Below, in pieces: positions 55,481 to 64,000 of a stretch of DNA of 64,000 bases (within the stretch, counting starts at the first letter, position 1; every line of letters begins with the position of its first letter). The DNA lies in the NCBI RefSeq assembly GCF_028372415.1, contig NC_092872.1:9244001-9308000 (forward strand), written 5' to 3'. Both the position numbers and the translations under genes were made by a program. The notes below the pieces were generated by a model. That model saw only the letters and a program-made list of their open reading frames with translations. It ran no database searches and had not been told where the DNA came from. The DNA is from Notamacropus eugenii. Taxonomy: Eukaryota > Chordata > Mammalia > Diprotodontia > Macropodidae.

Positions 55481-57310
55481 GTGAGAAGGAAAACCCTTGG
55501 ATTTATTCCTCTTACGGATCTTGTTCTCTTGCCTTTGAGGTCTTGTGGTAAGAGCACCAGCCTTACTGTTGGGACCTGCCACTTGCTCGAAGCTTGGCCT
55601 CTTCATCTCTCAAGTGATATCGACCTTGTTGGGTTCTTGTAGGCAAAGTACTGTGAAGGTTTCCAAAGTTCCACAGAAATAAGAATTATTACTATTATCA
55701 TTTATTGTGTTGAAGTCACTGGAGGCTGGAAAATTGGAGGATTTATCCTTTAGAAATATTTGATTAAACACTGTTGAAGAGAGCCTTGAGGTTTCCACTC
55801 TTGTGGTAGTTGAGTGTGAGTAGTGTCGCCAAAGGAAGCATGGTCCCCAGCCCTCCGCAGAAGATAGAGCTTGACACTTTCTCTGTTAGTTGTTACCTGT
55901 TTGTGGTAACTAAGGCCTGGACCATGTTTCTTAGGTCATGTTACATTTACTTGGAGCAGCAGATCCTCTTAGTCTGCCTCCAAGTTCCAGAAGCCCTGCT
56001 TCAAATCTTTTCATTGTCACTCACTAGTATGTGATTTTGGTTAAGTAAGTAAATTTCCAGTCTTTAATCCTCAGTTTTCTCATGTTCCAGGAGGATGATA
56101 ATCCTTGAACTCTCTATTTCTGAGAAATTGAGAAAATCAAATTGATTCTAGTTTGTAATTAATTTCATTCTGTATCTCCACTATTTTGTATAACTGCCTT
56201 TGTCTCTGAGTTAAGTTCTAAAAAGTTCAGTGTGCCTGAAAATCACTGTCATCACCGCACCATTCACCTTTCCTTGCCAGGATACAGGTGGACACTAGGA
56301 AATCTGTTATTCTGTCCCACTAGCCATCCTTGCAGGAATCGGTGGGCACAACCACTCAGCATCCCCTAGCAACAAGTTAGATAACTTGATCCTACATCCT
56401 GTCTACATTTTCTTCTATTTATTTATTTTTTTTTACTTCCCTAAACTATAAGAAGTCTTGTAAGTTCCGCCTTGTGATCTTTTTGCCTACTGAGGGATTG
56501 GACCTGTTTTGTCTGCAAACTGCAAGCCTTTGGCATGCTCAGATGTAGTTTCTCAGTTTAATTGCCACCGGTGGTAACCACAGCAGGACTGAGAGGGACC
56601 CCCAGCTTCCAGGGTGGCCTCTCTGAGGAACCCCCTGAGAGCTCTCTGTTGTATTTTAACTGAGGGACTTCTTTGTGAGAAACTGTCCTGAAGGTCAGAT
56701 TTCTTCTCTGTCTCAAATTTATCTGGGCCAAGGAAAGCCGCTACTTCAGTGGAGAACGATAGCTTTAGGAAGTCCCTTTAAGAGAATAGGTGGGCCTCCA
56801 TAGTAGTGGAGAAGTCTCTGTAAGGGAAGGTGGATTCCAGTAGTAGTAGCCAACTGATGAGTTACTCCTTGGAAAAACATCTTAAAGCTTGGAACCCGGG
56901 GAAGCTCCCAGTTCAGTCAAGAGTGACCAAGAAGTGCACAATTAGATTACATAAAATGTGGTCTAAAACTACAAAGGCATTTTTTGACACTTTTGATTAG
57001 TGTGCACATTAAAAGTTTTGAGATTGCTTTTAGAAAATTGTGCACATTAAACTTTTCAGTGAGCAATGAGGAAAAAAATTCCTAGCTAACAAATAACTTC
57101 TGTTGTATTATTATATATTATACTTGTCCTATTGTGTATGCCTTGTAGACTAGTCTTCTCCTGAGACCACCTCAGCCAAAGGAGAAAGAGTAAAAAAAGT
57201 TGTGTTTTTTTTTTTTGAAAGAAAGTCTCTGGTAGACATCAGAACAATCTAATACTGGCTAAGAAATAGGAAGGGGAATCAGTGGAATAGATTAGGTACT
57301 CAATAAATAG
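55481..57310. other. ZNF445 intron, little recognised
   Basis: Long intron preceding the unseen finger exon. No C2H2 sequence or strong exon is seen, and repeats here are too diverged to name. Confidence 0.4.
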
Positions 57311-57311
57311 G

Positions 57312-57530
57312 GGCTGCTAATGGATAGAGTACAGGGCCTGGAGTGACGAAGACTTATCTTCCTGAGTTTAAATCTCGCCTCAGACAACTAGCTATGTGAC
57401 CCTGGGCAAGTCACTTAACCCTGTTTTAAAATGAGCTAGAGGAGAAGGAAATGGCAAACCACTCTAGTACCTTTGTCAAGAAAACCCCAAATGGGAACGC
57501 AAATGACTGAAATGACTGAACAACAAATAC
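57312..57530 (+). repeat. tRNA-derived marsupial SINE
   Basis: 'taatggatagagtacagggc', 'gagtttaaatctcgcctcag', 'gggcaagtcacttaaccctg' and 'gaaatggcaaaccactctag' to 'gaaaaccccaaatgggaac'. Confidence 0.9.
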
Positions 57531-57559
57531 AGTAGTAAATGACCGTTGTGATCTAGTGT

Positions 57560-58935
57560 TTGTTGAATGCTAAGATCCAAGTTTTGGGGAAAAGATTTCA
57601 CTATTTGACAAAAATTGCTTAGAAAACTGGAAAACAGTGTGGCAGAAACTAGGTATGGAGCAACCTCTCATGACATATGCCAAGATAAAGTCAAAATGAG
57701 TACATAACACAGACATAAAGATTGATACCATAAGAAAATTAGGAGGGCAAGGAATGGTGTATCTGTCAGAACTGTGGAGAAGGGAAGGATTTATGACTAA
57801 AAGAGAGAACATTAAGGGATGTAAAACAGATAATCTTGAAGTTTTGCATACACAAAACCAATACAACCAAGAATAGAAGGAAAGCAAAAAAAAAAAAAAT
57901 TTAGAGCAAGTTTCTTTGATAAAGGCCTCATTTTTCAAGTAGATACAGAAATAAATCAAATTTAATAAGAATACAAATCATTCCATTTGACAAATGGTCA
58001 AAGGATGTGAACAGGCAGAAGATAATTTCTTTTCAGAAAAAGAAATCAAAGCTATCTATAGTCATATGAAAAAATGCCCTACATCCCTACTGATTAGAGA
58101 AATGCAAATTAAAACAACTCTTTAGGTACCTCACACCGATCAAATTGGCTAATATGGCAAAAAAAGAGGAAAGTGACAGATGTTGGAGGGATTGTGGGAA
58201 AAGTGGGAAACCAATGCCCTGTTGGAGTTGTGAACTGATCTAAACATTTTGAAGAGAAATTGGAAACTAAGCCCAAAGTCTCTAAAAGTCTGTGCATGTC
58301 TTTGACCCAGCAAAACCACTACTAGGTCTGTATCCCAAAGAAATCAAAGAAGTAGGAAAAAGTCTTATATATACAAAAATATTTATAGCAGCTCTTTTTG
58401 TGGTGGCAAAAAATTGGAAATTGAAGGGATGCCGATTAATTGGGGAATGGCTGACCAAGTTGTGGTATATGATTATGATGGAATACTATTATTTCATAAG
58501 AAGTGATGAGCAGGATGGTTTCAGAAAAACCTGGGAAGGTATATGAACTGATGCGAAGTGACAGGAGCCAGGAGAGCATGTACACAGCAACAGCAGTATT
58601 GTGGTGTGATGATCAGCTGTGAGTGACTTAGCTATTAGCAATACAGTGATCCAAGACAGCTCTGAAGGACTTGGGATGAAAAATGCTATCCTCCTCCAGA
58701 GAACGAACCTATAGAGGCTCACTGGGGATTGAACCATGCTTTTTTAACTTTCTTTTTCTTGTCTTTGTTTTCTTTTGCAACCACTTTACATGACTGTACA
58801 TGTATAACCCATATCAAAATGCTTGTCTTCTCAAGGAGGGCAAGAAGGAGGGAGGAAGGGAGAGAATTTGGAACTCAAAAATTATTTAAAATAATTGTTA
58901 AAAATAATTTTTACATGTAATTGAGAAAAATAACA
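57560..58935 (+). mobile_element. L1 3' end, about 1.4 kb
   Basis: The longest sense-strand L1 piece. The ORF2 end includes 'gagcaagtttctttgataaa', 'gcaaattaaaacaactcttt', 'gtctttgacccagcaaaacc', 'ggggaatggctgaccaagtt' and 'ctccagagaacgaac', then a 3' UTR with 'aaggagggcaagaaggaggg' and 'gagaatttggaactcaaaaa'. Interrupted by stops. It lies within the ZNF445 intron in sense orientation. Confidence 0.9.
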
Positions 58936-58970
58936 TTCTTTAGGAAAAAAAATCTCTCACTCTCTTGTGT

Positions 58971-58973
<3 letters not shown>

Positions 58974-59018
<45 letters not shown>

Positions 59019-59156
59019 CCCCTCTCTCTCTCTCCCTCTCTCCCTCTCTCCCTCTCTCCCTCTCCCTCTCCCTCTCCCTCTCCCTCTCCCTCCCTCCCTC
59101 CTTCCCTCCCTCCCTCTCCCTCTCTCTCCCTCTCTCCCTCCCTCCCTCCCTCCCTT
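58974..59156 (+). repeat. CT/CCCT microsatellite
   Basis: About 180 bases of pure pyrimidine: a (CT)n run, then mixed (CCCT)n and (CCTCCCT)n. It starts about 40 bases after the L1 tail. Open frames of 60-103 codons over it are low complexity. Confidence 0.96.
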
Positions 59157-59159
59157 TCT

Positions 59160-60485
59160 AAACTCAGGCCAAGTTATAAGGCAGACAAGAGACACAGATA
59201 AAAGCGAATCTTTGTTCCCAGTCTGCAGATAAGAGACTAAATTTGTGACTGAAATATAATTTTTCTATTGTGAATTTCCAAAATGTGGTTTGAATGTTTT
59301 CATAAATGCTGAAATATTTTCTTGAGTTTTGGGGTAGCAGAGTTTGTTTTTAGAAAAAATAAGAAAAAGACTGTGAAAGTTACAAGGGAACAGCACTGAG
59401 ACCTTTTATCTCTCTTTCCTTGAAGAGTGACAGATTTATTATTTTAATGTAAGGAAAGATGTTTATTTCATTAATTAAAAGGGTTGCAGTTTAAATTTAT
59501 CTGATATTTAAGAACTGCCTGCCTGTTACCAACTCTTTCCTGTATAGAGAGAAGCTTGTTTAAATTAGGGAGTAACTAGAGATTAAGTAAAATTTAATTT
59601 GCAAGAATGTTTTGGTGTTGCTTCTCTATTTTCTTCTTGTAAATGATATAACAACCAAATTATTTAGGTAAACTATAAAGTCTTTCTAAAACCCCAAAGA
59701 GTTTTAGAGTTAATTGGTATTCTGAATTAAAGATATATGCTAAATTGTAACAAAAAATATTCAGTGGAGTAAAGATTAGCTTTATAGACAGTCTGGGATA
59801 TGAGTGGTATTGGATCAGAATATAAAAGAAATAGGATGGGTGCAGATTTAAAGGGCTTTAGTCAAATTCCACTGAAGGGAAAGAATTTAAACAAATAAGA
59901 GTGTGAGATGAGAATGGATAGAAAGTTAAAGAAAGTTGTAGTCTGTACTGACTGTGAAGGGAGGTTTTGATCTTGTTGAGATAATGATGAGAAACTTTAT
60001 GTGATTATTCTTTTATAAAATTTAATTTCTTTTGTAATTATTCTTTTTGATATGGAAACTACGGTAATATTATTTGCAACATGAAATTATTTGAAGATAG
60101 TATACTAAAATTCTGTTCTTGAGGGACCGTTAGAACATATTTTAATAAAGTCCTCTTGGACCCTAAAAGAGGGAGATGAGAATATAAGACTGCCACTTTA
60201 AATCTTTGACAGTAAACGAACTGAAAGCAGCAACTCCTATAATGTGAAGTGATTATCAGTAAATGACCCTTGGGAAAACTGAGATGCTGGGTGTTATCAT
60301 TTGTACATGTAGATCCAGATGTGATCGAATTTGTTCTAGTCTAATTTTAAGGGAGATGTGTTCTCCTGTTAGGATGACTAGGATATTTGACCCTTTACAG
60401 GTAAATCAGGTCTTAAAGGAAAAGACACTTAATATCTAGCAGTAAGGCGCTATATTTAGAAATTGCAAAAGTAAGGGTTTTTTTA
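59160..60485. other. ZNF445 intron, AT-rich, nothing recognised
   Basis: No long frame, no clear repeat family. Confidence 0.35.
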
Positions 60486-60487
60486 AT

Positions 60488-60652
60488 CAATTTTTTTTTG
60501 GACGGGGGAAAGGCCAGGCAGTTGGGGTTAAGTGACTTGCCCGAGGTCGCACAGCTGGTAAGCGTCAAGTGTCTGAAGTCAGATTTGAACTCAGGTCCTC
60601 CTGACTCTGGGGCTGGTGCTGTATTCACTGCACCATCTAGCTGCCTCCAGTA
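60488..60652 (-). repeat. tRNA-derived marsupial SINE (short form)
   Basis: Reversed: 'ggttaagtgacttgcccgag', 'gatttgaactcaggtcctcc' and 'actgcaccatctagctgcct'. It lacks the long 3' tail, ending in a T-rich run on the plus strand. Confidence 0.9.
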
Positions 60653-60654
60653 AG

Positions 60655-62275
60655 TTTTGTTGAAAGTGTAATTGGATCAGACTTGCTTTATACTGGTCTT
60701 GAATTCCATTAGTATAAAATGCAGAAGGTGGTAAGATGGATGATTTTCTGTGTAAGATAATTTGGAAGTGCATTTCACCAAGTTGATGTCATTTGACTGG
60801 CAACAGGTTTTTGTTTTTATATTTTAAATATATAATATTTTGTATGTTATTGTGCTTCTAAATTTTCTTTTATCGTAAATTTTGGGAAATCATGGTGTAA
60901 GAGATGCTGTTAAGAGGATGATGCAGTTTTATAATTGGAACTTTTAATTGTTTTGATTTGGATGCTGTGAAGTAATGAATTATCAGAGTCTGTTACCATA
61001 ATGTTTAAATCTGCCAAACATTTAATTGGGCATATTTAAAAGGGAAGAATAATAATTGTGGGAAGAGGGGGAAAAAGACTTTTTAAAATCTCATTTATAA
61101 ACTTGCCAGGTTTCTTGGGACCATCTCTTTTGGCAAAGTCATAAAATCTTAGCCCTGTGGAAGAACTTGCTAAATGTTGTAAAATTCCAAAACAATGAAT
61201 TTTGCAAAAATTATTGAGAGTTTTTGAGAGAATTACTGAGAAAATAGGATCCCCTCTTCCATTACCAACACTTCTGGCAAAAGGGGAAGAGAGACAAGTT
61301 TGTAGGTAGAAGCGATTTATGTGATTTGTGATTGTGAAAATAGAATTACGCCCGGAATAGCATATGCTGAAGCTATATCTTGAACTAATTTAATGTAGTC
61401 TTTTTGCCTTAAGGGATTAATGTGCACTACTTTAGCCAGTATTTTTTCTGTGTTTTTTAATAATATATTCACTGTTTTTGATAGTATATTCACCATTTAT
61501 GGAGAATTTTCTTTATTTCTTATGATTTTTATACTAGGATGAGTCTAAACTCAAGGACAAAAGGATATTGATTGATTTTTTTAAAGGCCTGGTAAACTTT
61601 TTGTTGTTAACAACATGAGAGAAATAATAATGACAGCAATGTTTTCCTCCTGGTTACTCCTGAGCCTGGCTATGATACTCTGTGAATTTGCATGATTGAC
61701 TATTCCAAAAAAAGTTAACTATGACTCTTACCTAAAATCAAGCAGAACTAAGAATGCTTTATCCTGTTATACTTGTGTTAAATCCCTCTTTACCCTCAGG
61801 CTTAGGCCTGGAGGAACAGTTTTAATATTACAATCATGCCCCTCCTTTTTTTCTTTCATAGCAAATTTCTATAATCTGGGCAAATTAACTGTAAAAGTTT
61901 TGTTGTTGCAATACCAAATCTACTAATTGATTAATACTAAAACATCTGGGTTACTATAATAGGACTCCAGTAAAAGACATTTTATTTTTTTTTAAATATT
62001 AAGTTGTGGGCAGTTTCGTATCCTTAAGCAATTAAGTAAATGAATTCTTGGGTTTGCCACCCCCTTGCTAATAGTGACGACATCTTCCTAGAGGGGGAAA
62101 TTCAGACAAAGATGTCCTAGTAAGGTAAATATGCAAAAAATTTCTAATAGAAATTTTTCCAGTTTTTTAAGTGAAGGAAATAGTAATCTTTGAGAAAACA
62201 ACAGGATTAGACTTTTCTCTAAGAACCAGAATATATAAATGTATATAACTGGCTTCCAAATATTTATTTTATTTG
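60655..62275. other. ZNF445 intron, AT-rich, nothing recognised
   Basis: Single-copy-looking, very AT-rich sequence. No exon or named repeat is supported. Confidence 0.35.
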
Positions 62276-62279
62276 TTAA

Positions 62280-63330
62280 TTATTTTATTTGTTTTCAGTT
62301 TTTTACTATTACTTCCATATATCTTAGATTTTTTTCCCCCTTCTCTCCCTGAGATGGTGTGCAGTCTTATCTAAGTTCTACACATACATTCCTATTAAAT
62401 ACATTTTCACCTCAGTCATGTTGCATAGAAGAATTAAAATGAATGGGAGAAACCATAAAACAAAACAAAACATAATACAAAAGACAATGGTCTGCTTCAT
62501 TCTGTGATCCGATTCCATAGTTCTTTCTCTGGATGTGGAAGGCATTTTGCCTCGAGTCCATTGGAAATTTTTTAGATCCTTGCATTGCTGTGAAGGACTA
62601 AGTCTACTGGAAAAATTCCTCCCACACTGTGGTTATTGCTGTGTACAGAGTTCTCTTGATTCTGCTCCTTTCACTCAGCATCAGTTCATATCAGGCCTTT
62701 CAGGCCTCTCTGAAATCTTTCTGTTCATCATTTCTGTTCATCATTCACAGTAGTATTCCATTACATTCATATATCACAACTTGTTCATCCATTCCCCAAT
62801 TGATGGGCATCCCCTTGATTTCCAGTTTTGGGCCACCACAAAGAGAGCTGCTATAAATATTTTTGCACATGTGGGACCCTTTCCCATTTTTATGATCTCT
62901 TAGGGATACAGTCCTAGAAGCAGTATTGCTAGGTCAAAGGGTATGCACATTTTTGTCGTCCGTTGGACATAGTTCCAAATTACTCTCCAGAATGGTTGGA
63001 TCAGCTCACAGGTTCACCAACAATGAATTAGTGTTCCATCTCTCTCACATCTTCTCCAGCATTTATCATCTTCCTATTTTGTCATGTTAGCCAATCTGAT
63101 AGATGTGATGTGGTACCTCAGAGTTGTTTTGATTTGCATCTCTCTAATCAATAGTGATTTAGAGCATTTTTTCATATGACTATAGATAGCTTTAATTTCT
63201 TGCTCTGAAAATTGCCTCTTCCCATCCTTTGACTATTTATCAGTTGGAGAATGACTTGTATTCTTGTAAATTTGACACAGTTCTTTATATATTTTCCAAA
63301 AATTTCTAATGGAATAATAAGTTTTAAAAG
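62280..63330 (-). mobile_element. L1 3' end, about 1 kb
   Basis: Antisense: 'ttctttctctggatgtggaa', 'ccccaattgatgggcatccc', 'gctaggtcaaagggtatgca', 'ggttcaccaacaatgaatta' and 'gttttgatttgcatctctct' are in the order expected for an L1 ORF2 end. Less diverged than the copy at 26 kb. Confidence 0.9.
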
Positions 63331-63371
63331 TTAGATCAAGGATTTTACATATAAAATTGCATTAATTTTTG

Positions 63372-63691
63372 TGTGCGTGTGTTCGTCCTTCGTTGCCAAA
63401 GAAGACCATGCCATCGGAGAAATAATGACATGACTTGCACTTGACTTTGTTTTGAGTGAGGGAGGGCTGTGTAGGTCACCAGCCTCACTTTTCCTCCAGA
63501 GCCATCTGAATCCAGTGATCAGATATTCATCAAGATGACTGGAGGTGACCCAGGATGAGGCAGTTGGGGTTAAGTGAGTTGTCCAAGGTCACACAGCTAG
63601 TGAGTGTCAAGTGTCTGAGGTGAGATTTGAACTCAGGTCCTCCTGAATCCTTCATTGGTGCTCTAGCCACTGCACCACCTAGCTGCCCATT
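63372..63691 (-). repeat. Composite marsupial SINE with LINE-type 3' tail, full length
   Basis: Reverse of the 23.77 kb copy: 'ccatgccatcggagaaataa' and 'catctgaatccagtgatcag' (tail), then 'ggttaagtgagttgtccaag' and 'accacctagctgccc' (head). Confidence 0.9.
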
Positions 63692-64000
63692 AGTAATTTT
63701 AAAGAAACCTTAAATCATCTTTTCCCTATTTGAGGTAACTGCTAATTTAAAAAGACAAAAGGGCCCATTTTCCAAGTCAGGACCATATAGATTATTTTTA
63801 AGACTCCTTCACTCTGTTGCTGGCAGTATCTGTATCAGCAGGTAACAGGGTTTAGGTAAAGACAGAAACAGCAAGCGGTGTGTAACAACTGAAATTCTCT
63901 GAAATGTACATGAATCATGGGTCCTTACTTTGATGCTGTTCTTGTAACTTGATTGTTAGTAAGACCAGAGCCATAAGGTTTGAGCAGGTTTTTCACCACA
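63692..64000. other. ZNF445 intron to window edge
   Basis: No feature recognised in the last 300 bases. Confidence 0.3.

Overview
The window looks like marsupial genomic DNA. The evidence is SCAN-KRAB-C2H2 zinc-finger genes with mammalian exon structure and splice signals, many copies of the tRNA-derived SINEs typical of marsupials (with the tail that reads 'gaaatggcaaaccactccag'), a marsupial-type L1 family, and old MIR, L2/L3/CR1 and hAT debris. I cannot separate American from Australian marsupials by eye. All identifications of human counterparts rest on remembered sequence and gene order, not on a search.

The window is a piece of a zinc-finger transcription-factor cluster corresponding to human 3p21 (ZNF445 - ZNF852 - ZKSCAN7), read in inverted order. 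(1) About 3.5-18.7 kb, minus strand: a complete ZKSCAN7 orthologue with SCAN, KRAB A, KRAB B and a six-finger terminal exon (499 codons in my model). Its first exon lies in a CpG island at 18.26-19.09 kb. (2) About 23.1-30.7 kb, plus strand: a CpG island, then a decayed KRAB-zinc-finger pseudogene at the position of human ZNF852, with stops in KRAB B and at least three frameshifts in a roughly 13-finger array. (3) About 43.3 kb to beyond the right edge, plus strand: ZNF445, with a CpG-island promoter, a SCAN exon, two linker exons, KRAB A and KRAB B. Its zinc-finger exon is not in the window and must lie more than 8.5 kb past KRAB B. ZNF445 is known in human and mouse as a KRAB-TRIM28 regulator that maintains genomic imprints.

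The rest is intronic or intergenic and dense in repeats. The main items are a GC-rich minisatellite of about 34 units of 22 bp in ZNF445 intron 1 (44.20-44.96 kb), a TRAPPC2L processed pseudogene with a clear target-site duplication inside an L1 tail (32.0-32.6 kb), a degenerate AT-rich array split by a SINE (22.0-23.0 kb), long GA/CT and TA microsatellites, and fragments of L1, CR1/L3, MIR, hAT and mariner-type elements.

ZKSCAN7 and ZNF445 are transcribed away from each other, as in human, with the dead gene between them. If the proteins act like their human relatives, both are nuclear DNA-binding repressors that use SCAN for dimerisation. Only ZNF445 keeps a canonical KRAB A box. I found no undescribed biological system. 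The best leads are the contracted ZKSCAN7 finger array, its altered KRAB box, the dead gene with a surviving CpG island, and the ZNF445 intron minisatellite.
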